Assembly (NCBI RefSeq): GCF_900114315.1
Contig: NZ_FOSQ01000002.1
Span: 496,001-560,000 of the forward strand
DNA length: 64,000 bases
From: Falsiroseomonas stagni DSM 19981
GTDB lineage: Bacteria > Pseudomonadota > Alphaproteobacteria > Acetobacterales > Acetobacteraceae
Direction of reading: 5' to 3'
The position numbers were made by a program, and so were the translations under genes. Each line of letters begins with the position of its first letter. The first letter of the stretch is position 1. The notes below the pieces were generated by a model, which was given only the letters and a program-made list of their open reading frames with translations, made no database searches and was not told where the DNA came from. This document shows, one piece after another, positions 20,259-31,142 of this stretch.

Positions 20259-21747
20259 CGGTGCGACCTTGCGCCCGCTCTCCGATCTTCTGCGCGGCTT
20301 GGGCGGGATCGAGCCGCCGGCGGGCACGCTGCCCGCAATCGTGGGGCTGACGGCGGACAGCCGCGAGGTTCGTCCCGGCTTCCTGTTTGCCGCCCTGCCG
20401 GGCAGCCAGGCCGATGGCCGCCGCTTCATCCCGGCCGCGGTCGGGGCTGGCGCCGCGGCGGTGCTCGCGCCCCGGGACAGCGTTTGGCCCGAAGGCACGC
20501 CCGCGCGGCCGATGATCCGGGCCACGGATCCTCGCCGCGCGCTGGCGCAACTGGCCGCGGCCTTCCACGCACCGCAGCCTGCCACGCTGGTCGCGGTGAC
20601 CGGCACCAACGGCAAGACCAGCACCGTCGATTTCCTCCGCCAGCTCTGGACGCTCGATGGCGGCGTCGCGGGCTCGATGGGCACGCTCGGGCTGGTGTCG
20701 CCGGGTTTTCCGCCCGGGCCGTCCCTGACCACGCCGGACCCGGTGGCGCTGCACGGGACGCTCGGTGCCCTGGCACGCGGCGGCGTCACGGCCGTGGCGA
20801 TGGAGGCGTCCTCCCACGGGATCGAGCAGCGCCGGCTGGATGGCGTGGTCCTGGCGGCGGCCGGCTTCAGCAACCTGACGCGGGACCATCTGGACTACCA
20901 CGGCAGCATGGGGGCCTACCGCGCCGCCAAGCTGCGCCTGTTCGACACGCTGCTGCCCGAAGGCGCGACGGCGGTGGCGAATGCGGAGATGGAGGGCGAA
21001 ACCCTGGCCGCGCTGCGCGCCATCGCCGCCCGGCGGCGCCTGCGCCTGCTGACGGTGGGTGAGGGCGGGGAGGCGCTCCGCCTTGCTGCCCACGCGCCGC
21101 TGCCCGAAGGCCAGCGCATCCGGGTGTTGGGCATGGGTGAAGACCGGGAAGTCACGCTGCCCCTGCCCGGCCGCTTCCAGGCCGACAATGCGCTGATGGC
21201 GGCCGGGCTGGCGATCGCCACCGGCATGGCGGCCGGGCGAGCGCTGGACCTGCTGGCGGGGCTGCGTGGCGTGCGCGGGCGGATGGAACTGGCGGCACGC
21301 CTGCCGAGCGGCGCGGCCGTCTATGTCGACTACGCCCATACGCCGGACGCGCTGGAACGGCTGCTGATGGCGCTCCGCCCCCATGTGGCAACCGGCGCGC
21401 GCCTGCATGTGCTGTTCGGCGCGGGCGGGGACCGGGACCCGGGCAAGCGGCCGCTGATGGGCGCGGCCTGCGCCAGGCTGGCCGACCGGTGCTGGGTCAC
21501 GGATGACAACCCCCGCAGCGAGGATCCGGCCACGATCCGCGCCGCGGTGCTGGCGGGTTGCCCCGGCGGGATCGATGCCGGTGACCGCCATGCCGCGATC
21601 GCCCGGGCGCTGTCCGACCTCGGGCCGGGCGATGTCCTCGCGGTGGCGGGCAAGGGCCATGAAAGCGGGCAGACGATCGGCACCGTGACGCTGCCCTTCG
21701 ATGACGTGCAGGTCGTGCGCGGCCTGGCCGGGGGTGTGGCGGCATGA
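20245..21747 (+). CDS. murE: UDP-MurNAc-L-Ala-D-Glu:meso-diaminopimelate ligase
   Basis: A 500-residue Mur ligase that adds the third residue of the peptidoglycan stem. Domain order is an N-terminal UDP-binding domain (VGLTADSREVRPGFLFAAL), the central ATPase (VTGTNGKTSTVDFLRQ P-loop; AMEASSHGIEQRRLDGV) and a C-terminal domain with WVTDDNPRSEDPATI. The DNPR motif specifies meso-diaminopimelate rather than lysine, as expected for a Gram-negative. No ATG is available in this frame near the N-terminus. TTG at 20245, preceded by GGGAGG, is chosen; a second TTG at 20269 is the alternative. The gene starts inside the ftsI 3' end. Confidence 0.95.
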   Translation: MRPDDGATLRPLSDLLRGLGGIEPPAGTLPAIVGLTADSREVRPGFLFAALPGSQADGRRFIPAAVGAGAAAVLAPRDSVWPEGTPARPMIRATDPRRALAQLAAAFHAPQPATLVAVTGTNGKTSTVDFLRQLWTLDGGVAGSMGTLGLVSPGFPPGPSLTTPDPVALHGTLGALARGGVTAVAMEASSHGIEQRRLDGVVLAAAGFSNLTRDHLDYHGSMGAYRAAKLRLFDTLLPEGATAVANAEMEGETLAALRAIAARRRLRLLTVGEGGEALRLAAHAPLPEGQRIRVLGMGEDREVTLPLPGRFQADNALMAAGLAIATGMAAGRALDLLAGLRGVRGRMELAARLPSGAAVYVDYAHTPDALERLLMALRPHVATGARLHVLFGAGGDRDPGKRPLMGAACARLADRCWVTDDNPRSEDPATIRAAVLAGCPGGIDAGDRHAAIARALSDLGPGDVLAVAGKGHESGQTIGTVTLPFDDVQVVRGLAGGVAA

Positions 21748-23114
21748 CCGTGTTGTGGGACAGCGCCGGGCTGCGGGATGCCACGGGCGGCGCGATGGTC
21801 GGCGATGTCCGGATCACCGGCGTCTCCATCGACAGCCGCTCCGTCGGGCCGGGTGACCTGTTCATCGCGCTGCGCGATGCGCGGGACGGGCATGATTTCG
21901 TGGCCGATGCGCTGGCCCGCGGCGCTGCCGCCGCCATGGTGGACCGGGACCCGCCCGGGGTGCCACCGGATGCACCCCTGCTGCGTGTGGCGGACACGCT
22001 GGCGGGGCTGACGGCGCTGGGCCAGGCGGGCCGCCAGCGCGCCGGCGGGCGCTTCGTCGGCGTCACGGGCAGCGTCGGCAAGACGACGACGAAGGAAATG
22101 CTGCGGGCGGCGCTTTCCGCGCAAGGCCCGACCCATGCCGCGGTTGCCAGCTACAACAACCACTGGGGCGTGCCGCTGACGCTGGCCCGGATGCCCGCCG
22201 GCAGCGCCTTCGGCGTCATCGAGATCGGCATGAACCACCCCGGGGAGATCGCGCCGCTGGCCCGCCTCGCCCGGCCCCATGTCACCGCGATCACGGCCAT
22301 CGAGGCCGCGCATATCGGCCATATGGGCAGCCTGGAGGCGATCGCGCGGGAGAAGGGCTCCATCATGGAAGGGCTGGCGCCCGGCGGCGTCGCGGTGCTG
22401 CCGGCGGAAAGCCCCTTCCTGCCCCTGCTGCGCGACCTCGCGGGCAAGGCCAGCATCATGACCTTCGGGGCCCATGGCGATGCCCGCGCGACGGCGATGG
22501 AGCCGGATGCCGAGGGCACCACCATCACCGCCGATATCGCCGGGCAGACCGTGCGCTTCCGGCTCGGCACACCCGGGCTGCACATGGCGCGCAACGCGAT
22601 CGCCGCGCTGGCCGTCGTGCGCGCGCTCGGCGCCGATGTGGCCGTGGCGGCGCAGAGCCTTGCGGGGTTCCGCGCCTTGGCGGGCCGGGGCGACCGGCAG
22701 CGCATCGCAACCCCCGATGGCGGCAGCGCGACCCTGCTGGACGAGGCCTATAACGGCCAGCCGCCCTCCATGCGCGCCGCGCTGGCCCTGCTGAAGTTGC
22801 TGCCGGCCCGCCGGCGGATCGCGGTGCTCGGCCAGATGGGGGAACTCGGCGACTTCGCGGAGGCGGAGCACGCCGCGCTCGCGCCGCACATCGCGGAATC
22901 CGCGGATCTGGTCTTCGCCTGCGGGCCATTGATGCGCCACGCCCTGGCTGCCATTCCCGCGGCCCTGCATGGGGGCTGGGTCCCGACCTCCCGGGAACTC
23001 GTCCCCCTCGTCCTAGGCGCGCTGCGCGATGGCGATGCGATCCTCGTCAAGGGCAGCCTGGCCACGGGCATGAAGACCGTGGTGCAGGCGCTGACCGAAA
23101 GTGCTTCCCGATGA
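21744..23114 (+). CDS. murF: UDP-MurNAc-tripeptide:D-alanyl-D-alanine ligase
   Basis: A 456-residue Mur ligase completing UDP-MurNAc-pentapeptide. Motifs are [22 protein letters not shown] (N-domain), [18 protein letters not shown] (P-loop), [36 protein letters not shown] and [17 protein letters not shown] in the C-terminal half. It overlaps murE and mraY by 4 bases on each side, so translation is probably coupled through all three steps. Confidence 0.96.
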   Translation: MTVLWDSAGLRDATGGAMVGDVRITGVSIDSRSVGPGDLFIALRDARDGHDFVADALARGAAAAMVDRDPPGVPPDAPLLRVADTLAGLTALGQAGRQRAGGRFVGVTGSVGKTTTKEMLRAALSAQGPTHAAVASYNNHWGVPLTLARMPAGSAFGVIEIGMNHPGEIAPLARLARPHVTAITAIEAAHIGHMGSLEAIAREKGSIMEGLAPGGVAVLPAESPFLPLLRDLAGKASIMTFGAHGDARATAMEPDAEGTTITADIAGQTVRFRLGTPGLHMARNAIAALAVVRALGADVAVAAQSLAGFRALAGRGDRQRIATPDGGSATLLDEAYNGQPPSMRAALALLKLLPARRRIAVLGQMGELGDFAEAEHAALAPHIAESADLVFACGPLMRHALAAIPAALHGGWVPTSRELVPLVLGALRDGDAILVKGSLATGMKTVVQALTESASR

Positions 23115-24199
23115 TCTTCAACCTGCTCTCGCCGCTGGCCGACGAGTTCATCCTGTTCAACCTGATCCGCTACACGACGTTCCGGGCCGGCGCCGCCTGC
23201 ATGACGGCGCTGTTCGTCGCCCTCGCCTTCGGCCCCATGGTCATCCGCTTCCTGCGCGCGCACCAGAATGGCGGCCAGCCGATCCGGGAGGATGGGCCGC
23301 AGAGCCACCTGCTGACGAAGAAGGGCACGCCCACCATGGGCGGCGTGCTGATCCTGCTGTCGCTCGGCGTTTCCACCCTGCTGTGGGCCGATCTGCGGAA
23401 CGGCTTCGTCTGGGTCGTGCTGATGGTGACGCTGGGCTACGGCGCGCTGGGCTTCGCGGATGACTGGCTGAAGGTCACGAAGCGGAACACCAAGGGCGTT
23501 TCCGGCCGGCAGAAGCTGATCACCCAGGCGCTGATCGGCCTGGCGGCCGCGCTGTGGATGGCCTGGCTGATGCCGGCGCATCTGTCCGACAAGCTCGCCC
23601 TGCCTTTCTTCAAGGAACTGCTGATCCCCTTCGGCTTCGTCTTCCCCCTGCTGGCCATGCTGGTGATGATGGGGTCTTCCAACGCCGTGAACCTGACCGA
23701 TGGGCTGGACGGCCTGGCCATCGTGCCGGTGATGATCGCGGCCGGCGTCTTCGCCCTGATCGCCTATCTCGTTGGCAACCGCATCTTCGCGGACTACCTG
23801 CAGTTGCACGCCGTGCCAGGATCGGGGGAGTTGGCGGTGTTCTGCTCCGCGCTGATCGGGGCGAGCCTCGGCTTCCTCTGGTTCAATGCGCCGCCCGCGG
23901 CGGTCTTCATGGGCGATACCGGGTCGCTGGCACTCGGCGGCGCGCTGGGCGCGGTGGCGGTGGCGACGAAGCATGAAGTCGTGCTGGCCATCGTCGGCGG
24001 GCTGTTCGTGGTGGAGACGGTGTCCGTCATCATCCAGGTCTTCTGGTACAAGCGCACCGGCAGGCGCGTCTTCCTGATGGCGCCGCTGCACCACCATTTC
24101 GAGAAGAAGGGCTGGGCGGAGCCCACCATCGTCATCCGCTTCTGGATCATCGCCATGGTGCTGGCGCTGATCGGCCTGAGCACCCTGAAGATCCGATGA
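23111..24199 (+). CDS. mraY: Phospho-N-acetylmuramoyl-pentapeptide-transferase
   Basis: A 362-residue polytopic membrane enzyme that moves phospho-MurNAc-pentapeptide from UDP to undecaprenyl phosphate, giving lipid I. Diagnostic segments are [10 protein letters not shown], the catalytic aspartate pair in [47 protein letters not shown] and the cytoplasmic histidine loop [18 protein letters not shown]. About ten membrane segments are visible. It is coupled to murF and murD by ATGA overlaps. Confidence 0.97.
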   Translation: MIFNLLSPLADEFILFNLIRYTTFRAGAACMTALFVALAFGPMVIRFLRAHQNGGQPIREDGPQSHLLTKKGTPTMGGVLILLSLGVSTLLWADLRNGFVWVVLMVTLGYGALGFADDWLKVTKRNTKGVSGRQKLITQALIGLAAALWMAWLMPAHLSDKLALPFFKELLIPFGFVFPLLAMLVMMGSSNAVNLTDGLDGLAIVPVMIAAGVFALIAYLVGNRIFADYLQLHAVPGSGELAVFCSALIGASLGFLWFNAPPAAVFMGDTGSLALGGALGAVAVATKHEVVLAIVGGLFVVETVSVIIQVFWYKRTGRRVFLMAPLHHHFEKKGWAEPTIVIRFWIIAMVLALIGLSTLKIR

Positions 24200-25575
24200 G
24201 CGATTTCCGCCCCTTCGCCGGCGAACGGATCGCGGTGCTCGGCCTGGGCAAGGCCGGGCTGCCCGCGGCCGCGCGCCTGGCGGCATGGGGGGCGGAGGTG
24301 ACCTGCTGGGATGACCGGCCGGAAGGCCGCGCCGCGGCGGAGGCCGCCGGCTTCACGCTGCGGGACCCGGCTGCGGGCCCCTTCGCGCAGGATGCGCTGC
24401 TGCTGTCGCCGGGCATCCCGCACATCCTGCCCAGGCCCCACCCGGCCGCGATCCGGGCGCGGGAGGCGGGGCGGCCGATCCTCTGCGACGTGGAATACCT
24501 GTTCCGGGCCGTGCGCGCGGCGGGCAGCGCGGCGCGCTTCGTCGGCATCACGGGCACCAATGGGAAGTCCACCACCACCGCGCTGCTGCACCATCTGCTG
24601 GTGGGGGCGGGCCGCGTTTCCGCGGTGGGGGGGAACCTGGGGCCGGCCGCGTTGGGCCTCAACATGTTGGGGTCGGAGGGGGTCTATACCCTCGAAATGT
24701 CGTCGTACAGCTTGGAGCGAATCGCAACGGTCGGGTTCAACGTGGGGGTTATGCTGAACCTCAGCCCCGACCATCTCGACCGCCATGGAAGCATGGCAGG
24801 CTATGCCGCTGCGAAGGCCAACGTCTTCGCGCGCCAGGGCCGGGACGACGTCGCCGTGCTGGGACAGGATGACGCGTTTTCCACGGCCATGTCCGCTTCG
24901 GTCACGGCGCGGCTGGTGCCGGTGTCGGGCCTGCGCGCGGTGCCCGGGGGTGTCTGGGCCGCCGGGCCGATGCTGCGGGACGAGGCGGGGGAAATCGCCG
25001 ACCTGCGCGAGGCCCCTGCCCTTCCGGGCACCCATAATGCGCAGAATGCGGCAGCCGCGACGGCGGCGGCCCTTGCCCTGGGGCTCGACCGGGATGGAAT
25101 CGCGGCGGGGCTGGCCGGCTTTCCTGGCCTGCCGCACCGCCAGGAACGCGTCGGCGTCCTGCGGGGCGTGACCTTCGTGAATGACAGCAAGGCCACAAAC
25201 GCCGACAGTGCGGCGCGCGCCCTGGCATCCTATGACAGGGTCGTGTGGATCGCGGGCGGGATCGCCAAGGATGGCGGGATCGACAGCTTGGCGCCCTACT
25301 TCGCCCGTATCGCGCGGGCGATCCTGATCGGGCGCGATGGGCCTGCCTTCGCGGCCACGCTGGCCGCCCATGGCGTGGCGCATGAGGTGGCGGAGACGCT
25401 GGATACGGCCCTGCCCGCCGCCGCCGCCGCCGCCTTCGCGGGCGCGGCGCCGGTCGTGCTGCTGTCGCCGGCCTGCGCGTCCTTCGACCAATTCAGCGGC
25501 TTCGACGCGCGCGGCGATCGTTTCCGCGCGCTGGTCCAGGCCATGGGCACCACGGATTTCGGGAGGGCGGCATGA
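24196..25575 (+). CDS. murD: UDP-MurNAc-L-alanine:D-glutamate ligase
   Basis: A 459-residue Mur ligase that adds D-Glu to UDP-MurNAc-L-Ala. The N-terminal domain begins [18 protein letters not shown], a Rossmann-like UDP-binding fold. The P-loop [19 protein letters not shown] lies at ~115-130, the Mur-ligase GNLGP motif follows in [10 protein letters not shown], and the C-terminus has [13 protein letters not shown] and [13 protein letters not shown]. Both ends overlap neighbours by 4 bases. Confidence 0.96.
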   Translation: MSDFRPFAGERIAVLGLGKAGLPAAARLAAWGAEVTCWDDRPEGRAAAEAAGFTLRDPAAGPFAQDALLLSPGIPHILPRPHPAAIRAREAGRPILCDVEYLFRAVRAAGSAARFVGITGTNGKSTTTALLHHLLVGAGRVSAVGGNLGPAALGLNMLGSEGVYTLEMSSYSLERIATVGFNVGVMLNLSPDHLDRHGSMAGYAAAKANVFARQGRDDVAVLGQDDAFSTAMSASVTARLVPVSGLRAVPGGVWAAGPMLRDEAGEIADLREAPALPGTHNAQNAAAATAAALALGLDRDGIAAGLAGFPGLPHRQERVGVLRGVTFVNDSKATNADSAARALASYDRVVWIAGGIAKDGGIDSLAPYFARIARAILIGRDGPAFAATLAAHGVAHEVAETLDTALPAAAAAAFAGAAPVVLLSPACASFDQFSGFDARGDRFRALVQAMGTTDFGRAA

Positions 25576-26705
25576 TCCAGGTTTCTCGCGCCGATACCTC
25601 GACCCTCGGTCGGTGGTGGTGGACGGTCGATCGCTGGACCCTGGCGGCGCTGCTGGCGCTGATCGGCTTCGGCTACGTGATGATGCTGGCTGCCAGCCCC
25701 GCGGTGGCGGAGCGCATCGGCGCTTCATCCCGCAACATGTTCTTCCTCCGCCAGATCCTCTACCTCGCCATGGCGGCTTCCGTGCTGGTCGCGGTCTCCA
25801 TGCTGTCGGTCAAGCAGGTCCGGCTGCTGGCCTGGGCGGGGCTCATCGGCTCCGTCGCCATGGTCGCGGCCACGCTGGTGCTGGGCGTGGAGATCAAGGG
25901 GGCCCGGCGATGGATCTCGCTGCCGGGCCTCGGGTCCCTGCAGCCGTCGGAATTCCTGAAGCCGTGCTTCGCGGTGGTCGCGGCCTGGCTGATCGCGGAG
26001 GGCAAACTCAACGGTCGCTGGGGCGCGACGCTGCTCGTGCTTGGCATCTTCATTGTCATCGCGGGTCTGCTGAAGGGGCAGCCTGACATCGGCATGCTGC
26101 TGGTCGTCACCGCCGTGTTCTTCGCGCAGTTCTTCGTGGCGGGGCTGAACCTCTTCATCGTGGGCTTCCTCGGCGCGGCCGGCGCGGCGCTGGCCGGCGT
26201 CGCCTACATGATCTTCCCGCATGTGCAGTCGCGCGTGCACCGCTTCCTCGACCCCGCCGCGGGCGACAACTACCAGGTCACGGTGGCGCTGGAGGCGTTC
26301 GGCCATGGCGGGCTGCTGGGCCGCGGCCCCGGCGAGGGACGCGTGAAGAACCTGCTGCCGGACGCGCATGCCGACTTCGTCTTCGCCGTGGCGGGGGAGG
26401 AGTTCGGCTTGGTGGTCTGCCTGCTCATCCTCGGGCTGTTCGCCTTCGTCGTCGTGCGCGGGTTGATCCGCCTGCTGGGGGAGATGGACCTCTTCGTCGT
26501 GCTTGCCTCCGCGGGGCTGCTGACCCAGTTCGGGCTGCAGGCCTTCGTCAACATGGCCTCCTCGCTGCACCTGATCCCGACCAAGGGGATGACGCTGCCC
26601 TTCGTCAGCTATGGCGGGTCTTCCGTCCTGGCCATCGCGCTCGGCATGGGCATGCTGCTGGCGCTGACGCGCAAGCGCCTTTCCCGCGCCGAGGAAGATC
26701 GATGA
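25572..26705 (+). CDS. ftsW: Septal peptidoglycan polymerase FtsW (SEDS family)
   Basis: A 377-residue SEDS glycosyltransferase that polymerises lipid II at the septum together with FtsI. About ten membrane helices are visible. Landmarks are IKGARRWISLPGLGSLQPSEFLKP, DNYQVTVALEAFGHGGLLGRGPGEG and the C-terminal signature LPFVSYGGSSVLAIALGMGMLLAL. Its N-terminal 25 residues are polar and cytoplasmic. It overlaps murD and murG by ATGA junctions, an order that places the polymerase between the two ligase blocks as in other proteobacteria. Confidence 0.96.
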   Translation: MIQVSRADTSTLGRWWWTVDRWTLAALLALIGFGYVMMLAASPAVAERIGASSRNMFFLRQILYLAMAASVLVAVSMLSVKQVRLLAWAGLIGSVAMVAATLVLGVEIKGARRWISLPGLGSLQPSEFLKPCFAVVAAWLIAEGKLNGRWGATLLVLGIFIVIAGLLKGQPDIGMLLVVTAVFFAQFFVAGLNLFIVGFLGAAGAALAGVAYMIFPHVQSRVHRFLDPAAGDNYQVTVALEAFGHGGLLGRGPGEGRVKNLLPDAHADFVFAVAGEEFGLVVCLLILGLFAFVVVRGLIRLLGEMDLFVVLASAGLLTQFGLQAFVNMASSLHLIPTKGMTLPFVSYGGSSVLAIALGMGMLLALTRKRLSRAEEDR

Positions 26706-27865
26706 GAGGCCCCGCAGTGCGCCCCATCGTCATCGCCGCCGGCGGCACCGGTGGCCATCTGTTCCCCGCCGAGGCCCTGGCGGCCGAGTTGCTGGCGCGC
26801 GGGGAGCGCATTGCGCTGATGACCGATGCGCGCAGCGCAGCCTTCGAAAGTCCGGCCTTCAGCAACGCCGAACGCTTCGTGCTGCGCGGGTCGGGCATCG
26901 CGGGCCGCGGCGTGAAGGGCGCGGCGCAGGGTGCCCTGGCGCTGGCGGCCGGGACGCTGGAAGCGCGGCGCATCCTGCTCCGGCTCGATGCCGCGGCGGT
27001 GGTGGGTTTCGGCGGCTATCCCTCCGTGCCGCCGCTGATCGCGGCGCGCACCCTGCCGCGCGCGACGCGGCCGGTGACGGCGCTGCACGAACAGAATGCG
27101 GTGCTCGGCCGGGCGAACCGGCTGCTGGCGCCGGGCGCCGACCTGCTGGCGCTGTCGGTGGCGGATACCGCGAAGGTCCCGTCCTCGGCCCATGCGGAGG
27201 TGGTCGGCAACCCCGTGCGCCCCGCACTCGCCGCCCTGGCGGAGGAAGGCTACACGGCGCCGAGCGACGAGGGGGCCATCCGCCTCCTGGTGCTGGGCGG
27301 CAGCCTCGGCGCCCGCATCTTCGCCGATGTGGTGCCGGCCGCCGTGGCGCTGCTGCCGGAGGCGCTGCGTCAGCGCCTGGTGGTGACGCAGCAGACGCGG
27401 GCCGAGGATCTTCCGCGCGTCGAGACGGCCTATCGCGAAGCAGGGGTGCCGGCGGATCTCTCGCCCTTCTTCGGCAACATCGCGACACGGCTGGCAATGG
27501 CGCATCTGGTCATCGCGCGGGCCGGTGCTTCTACCGTCGCGGAACTTGCCTGCGCGGGGCGGCCTTCCGTGCTGGTGCCGCTGCCGCATGCGATCGATGA
27601 CCATCAGACCGCCAACGGACGGTCGCTGGACAGCGCGGGCGCCGCGTGGCTCATGCGCCAGCCGGATTTCACGCCGGATGCGCTGGCCCGGCATCTGGCT
27701 GCCATGTTCTCCAACCCGCCCGTGCTCGCGCGCGCGGCGGCCGCTGCTTCACGCTTGGCGCGACCCGATGCGGCGCGACGACTGGCCGACCTTCTGCTGA
27801 ACCTGACCAACCGCGCCGAGGCGCCAGAATTGACGCGCCTCCCCGCGCGCCCGGAGTCCCGCTAG
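26702..27865 (+). CDS. murG: UDP-GlcNAc:MurNAc-pentapeptide-undecaprenol GlcNAc transferase
   Basis: A 387-residue GT-B glycosyltransferase that converts lipid I to lipid II at the inner face of the membrane. The N-terminal glycine loop IAAGGTGGHLFPAEALAAEL, VVGFGGYPSVPPLIAA, HEQNAVLGRANRLL, the second-domain LVLGGSLGARIF and RAGASTVAELACAGRPSVLVPLPHAIDDHQTAN (UDP-GlcNAc pocket) are all present. It is coupled to ftsW and is followed directly, with no spacer, by the murC start. Confidence 0.97.
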   Translation: MRGPAVRPIVIAAGGTGGHLFPAEALAAELLARGERIALMTDARSAAFESPAFSNAERFVLRGSGIAGRGVKGAAQGALALAAGTLEARRILLRLDAAAVVGFGGYPSVPPLIAARTLPRATRPVTALHEQNAVLGRANRLLAPGADLLALSVADTAKVPSSAHAEVVGNPVRPALAALAEEGYTAPSDEGAIRLLVLGGSLGARIFADVVPAAVALLPEALRQRLVVTQQTRAEDLPRVETAYREAGVPADLSPFFGNIATRLAMAHLVIARAGASTVAELACAGRPSVLVPLPHAIDDHQTANGRSLDSAGAAWLMRQPDFTPDALARHLAAMFSNPPVLARAAAAASRLARPDAARRLADLLLNLTNRAEAPELTRLPARPESR

Positions 27866-29308
27866 ATGCGCGCCCTTCCCCTCTCGATCGGCCCCATCCA
27901 TTTCGTCGGCATCGGCGGCATCGGCATGTCCGGCATCGCCCAGGTGCTGCACAACCTCGGCTACACGGTCCAGGGCAGCGACATCGCGGAGGGCTACAAC
28001 GTCACCCGCCTGCGCGAAGCCGGCATTCCCGTGATGGTGGGGCATGAAGCCGCCAATCTGGGCGCCGCGCAGGTCGTCGTCGTCTCCACCGCCGTCAAGC
28101 GCGACAACCCGGAAGTGCAGGCGGCGCGCGCGCGGCTGATCCCGGTGGTGCGGCGCGCGGAAATGCTGGCGGAGTTGATGCGGCTGAAATGGGCGGTCGC
28201 GATCGGCGGCACCCATGGCAAGACCACGACGACCAGCCTGGTGGCCGCGGTGCTGGAAGCCGCGAAGCTCGACCCCACCGTCATCAATGGCGGTATCATC
28301 AATGCCTATGGCACCAATACGCGCCTCGGTTCCGGCGACTGGATGGTGGTGGAGGCGGATGAAAGCGACGGCTCCTTCCTGAAGCTGCCCGCCGTCTGCG
28401 CCGTTGTCACCAACATGGACCCGGAGCACCTGGACCATTGGGGGACCGAGGAGGCGATGAAGGAGGGCTACGCTCAGTTCGTCGGCAACATCCCCTTCTA
28501 CGGCTTCGCTGTGCTTTGCGCGGACCACCCGGAAGTGCAGGCGATGATCCCCCGCCTGTCCGATCGCCGCATCATCACCTACGGCTTCTCCCCCCAGGCG
28601 GATGTGCGGGCGGAGAAGCTGATCACGGACCGCATGGGCGCGACCTTCGAGGTCGCGGTGCGGGACCGCGCCACGGGCCGCAGCCGGACGCTGAAGCCGA
28701 TGCGCCTGCCGATGCTGGGCAGCCACAACGTCCAGAACGCGCTGGCCGCCGTGGCCATCGGCATGGAGATGGACATCGACGAGGGCACGATCCGCACCGC
28801 GCTGATGGGCTTCAAGGGCGTGAAGCGCCGCTTCACCCGCACGGGGGAGGCCGGCGGCATCACCGTGATCGACGATTACGGCCATCACCCCGTGGAAATT
28901 GCGGCGGTGCTGAAGGCCGCGCGGCAGGCCGGCGCGCGCGATGTCGTCGCCATCGTGCAGCCGCACCGCTATTCGCGCCTGGCCTCGCTGTTCGAGGATT
29001 TCTGCGCCTGCATGAATGACGCCGGCACGGTGATCGTCGCCGATGTCTATGCGGCCGGCGAACAGCCGATCCCCGGTGTCGATCGCGACGCGCTGGTGGA
29101 AGGGCTGCGCGCGCGCGGGCATCGCTCCGTGGTGCCGCTGCCGGGGCCGGACAGCCTGGCGGAGATGGTGAACGCCATCGCGCGCCCGGGCGACTACGTC
29201 GTCTGCCTCGGCGCCGGCAACATCACGACCTGGGCGCACGCCCTGCCGGATGAGCTGACCGCCCTGCAATCCCGCACCAGGCCGCGCCTGGTGGGCAGCA
29301 GCAAGTGA
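27866..29308 (+). CDS. murC: UDP-MurNAc:L-alanine ligase
   Basis: A 480-residue Mur ligase that adds L-Ala to UDP-MurNAc, the first stem-peptide step. Motifs are [29 protein letters not shown] (UDP-binding N-domain), [20 protein letters not shown] (P-loop), [14 protein letters not shown], the DHWG segment and [20 protein letters not shown]. It starts at the base after the murG stop and overlaps the murB GTG start. Confidence 0.97.
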   Translation: MRALPLSIGPIHFVGIGGIGMSGIAQVLHNLGYTVQGSDIAEGYNVTRLREAGIPVMVGHEAANLGAAQVVVVSTAVKRDNPEVQAARARLIPVVRRAEMLAELMRLKWAVAIGGTHGKTTTTSLVAAVLEAAKLDPTVINGGIINAYGTNTRLGSGDWMVVEADESDGSFLKLPAVCAVVTNMDPEHLDHWGTEEAMKEGYAQFVGNIPFYGFAVLCADHPEVQAMIPRLSDRRIITYGFSPQADVRAEKLITDRMGATFEVAVRDRATGRSRTLKPMRLPMLGSHNVQNALAAVAIGMEMDIDEGTIRTALMGFKGVKRRFTRTGEAGGITVIDDYGHHPVEIAAVLKAARQAGARDVVAIVQPHRYSRLASLFEDFCACMNDAGTVIVADVYAAGEQPIPGVDRDALVEGLRARGHRSVVPLPGPDSLAEMVNAIARPGDYVVCLGAGNITTWAHALPDELTALQSRTRPRLVGSSK

Positions 29309-30222
29309 CGGCCATGGCGGACCCGCGCGGACTGGCCACGCTGCCGCCGATCCGCGGCCGCGTGCAGCAGGCGGCGCCGCTGGCGCCCTTCACCTGGTTC
29401 CGCGTCGGTGGCCCGGCCGAATGGCTGGTGCGCCCGGCCGACATGGACGATTTGCTGCTGCTGCTGCGCGATCTGCCGGACCAGGTGCCGCTGGCGGTGA
29501 TCGGCGCGGCCTCCAACCTCATCATCCGCGACGGGGGCGTGCGCGGCGTCGTGCTGCGGCTGGCGGGCAAGGGGTTCGGCGACATCGTGCTGGAGGATGA
29601 CGGCATCATCGCCGGCGCCGCCGCGCTGGATGCGGTGGTGGCGGAACATGCGGCGGCGGCGGGCCTCGCGGGGCTGGAGTTCCTCTCCGGCATCCCGGGT
29701 GCCGTCGGCGGGGCCGTGGCGATGAATGCCGGCGCCTACGGCGCCGAGGTGAAGGATGTGCTGGACTGGGCGGAGGTCGCGACTCCTCGCGGCCTGCTGC
29801 GCCTGACGGCCGCCGAATTCGGCTTTGCCTACCGCAAGGCCGTCCTGCCCACGCGCGGCGTGGTGGCCCGTGCGCGGTTCCGCGCGCGCCCGGGCCAACC
29901 CGCGGCGATCGCCGTCCGCATGGCGGAGATCCGGGCAGCGCGGGAAGCGACCCAGCCCGTGCGGGCACGCACCGGCGGCTCCACCTTCAAGAATCCGCCG
30001 GGCGAAAAGGCCTGGGCGCTGGTCGATGTAGCGGGCTGCCGCGGCCTGGTGCGTGGTGGCGCGCAGGTCAGCGAGAAGCACACGAATTTCCTGCTGAACC
30101 TCGGCAGCGCGACGGCCGCGGATATCGAGGGGCTGGGCGAGGAAGTGCGCGCGCGGGTCCTCGCTTCCAGCGGCATCACGCTGGAATGGGAAATCCAGCG
30201 GATCGGCGAGGTGATGCCATGA
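29305..30222 (+). CDS. murB: UDP-N-acetylenolpyruvoylglucosamine reductase
   Basis: A 305-residue FAD enzyme that reduces UDP-GlcNAc-enolpyruvate to UDP-MurNAc with NADPH. FAD-binding segments are [25 protein letters not shown] and [17 protein letters not shown]. The substrate domain has [33 protein letters not shown] and the catalytic-region [20 protein letters not shown]. The short insert after AFRYRK and the GSTFKNP form indicate a type II MurB. A GTG at 29305 overlaps the murC stop (GTGA); ATG at 29314 is an alternative start. Confidence 0.95.
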   Translation: MTAMADPRGLATLPPIRGRVQQAAPLAPFTWFRVGGPAEWLVRPADMDDLLLLLRDLPDQVPLAVIGAASNLIIRDGGVRGVVLRLAGKGFGDIVLEDDGIIAGAAALDAVVAEHAAAAGLAGLEFLSGIPGAVGGAVAMNAGAYGAEVKDVLDWAEVATPRGLLRLTAAEFGFAYRKAVLPTRGVVARARFRARPGQPAAIAVRMAEIRAAREATQPVRARTGGSTFKNPPGEKAWALVDVAGCRGLVRGGAQVSEKHTNFLLNLGSATAADIEGLGEEVRARVLASSGITLEWEIQRIGEVMP

Positions 30223-31142
30223 CGATGCATGTCGCCGTCTTGCATGGCGGTGTGTCCGCCGAGCGCGAGGTGAGCCTGGCGACGGGCGCGCAGGTGGTCG
30301 GTGCCCTGAGGGCGGCCGGCTTCACCGTGACCCCCATCGAGGTCGGCCCGGACCTGGGCGCGGTGATCGCCGCGTTGCAGGCGGCGAAGCCCGATGTGGT
30401 GTTCAATGCCCTGCATGGCCGGTTCGGCGAGGACGGCTGCATCCAGGGCGTGCTGGATTGGATGGGGCTGCCCTACACGCATTCCGGCGTGCGTGCGTCG
30501 TCCCTGGCCATGGACAAGGCGGCGTCGAAGGCGGCCTTCGCCGCGGCGGGCCTGCCGGTGCCGCCCGGCCGGATCGTGACGCCGGAGGAGTTGGAGGCCG
30601 AAGACCCCCTGCCCCGCCCCTATGTCGTCAAGCCGGTCAATGAGGGTTCCTCGGTCGGCGTCGAGATCCTGCGGGAGGGCGACAACCGCCGCGCCGACAT
30701 CGCGCGGCGCTGGAAGTTCGACCGCCGCATCATGGTGGAAGCCTTCATTCCCGGCCGGGAGTTGACCGTGGCGGTGATGGGTGACCGGACGCTGGAGGTG
30801 ACGGAAATCGCCACCGGCCATGTGTTCTACGACTATGAAGCGAAGTATGCGGATGGCGGCAGCCATCACACCCTGCCTGCCCCCGTGCATCCGGCGACGC
30901 GCGCCAAGGCGATGGATATCGCCTTGCGGGCCCATCAGGCGCTGGGTTGCCGCGGCGTATCCCGCGCCGATCTCCGCTACGACGATACGGCCGGGGAGCC
31001 GGGGCAGTTGTACCTGCTGGAAGTGAACACCCAGCCGGGAATGACGCGGACCAGCCTGGTGCCGGAGCAGGCGGCCCATGTCGGCATCCCCTTCCCGGAC
31101 CTCTGCGCGTGGATGGTGAGGGAGGCGCGCCATGGCCCGTAA
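30219..31142 (+). CDS. ddl: D-alanine:D-alanine ligase
   Basis: A 307-residue ATP-grasp enzyme that makes the D-Ala-D-Ala dipeptide used by MurF. It has AVLHGGVSAEREVSLATG (N-terminal nucleotide/substrate loop), NALHGRFGEDGCIQGVLDWMGLPYTHSGV, the ATP-grasp strand YVVKPVNEGSSVGVEIL and the metal-binding LLEVNTQPGMTRTSLVPEQA. The ATG at 30219 overlaps the murB stop; ATG at 30225 is two codons on. It overlaps ftsQ by 11 bases. Confidence 0.96.
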   Translation: MTMHVAVLHGGVSAEREVSLATGAQVVGALRAAGFTVTPIEVGPDLGAVIAALQAAKPDVVFNALHGRFGEDGCIQGVLDWMGLPYTHSGVRASSLAMDKAASKAAFAAAGLPVPPGRIVTPEELEAEDPLPRPYVVKPVNEGSSVGVEILREGDNRRADIARRWKFDRRIMVEAFIPGRELTVAVMGDRTLEVTEIATGHVFYDYEAKYADGGSHHTLPAPVHPATRAKAMDIALRAHQALGCRGVSRADLRYDDTAGEPGQLYLLEVNTQPGMTRTSLVPEQAAHVGIPFPDLCAWMVREARHGP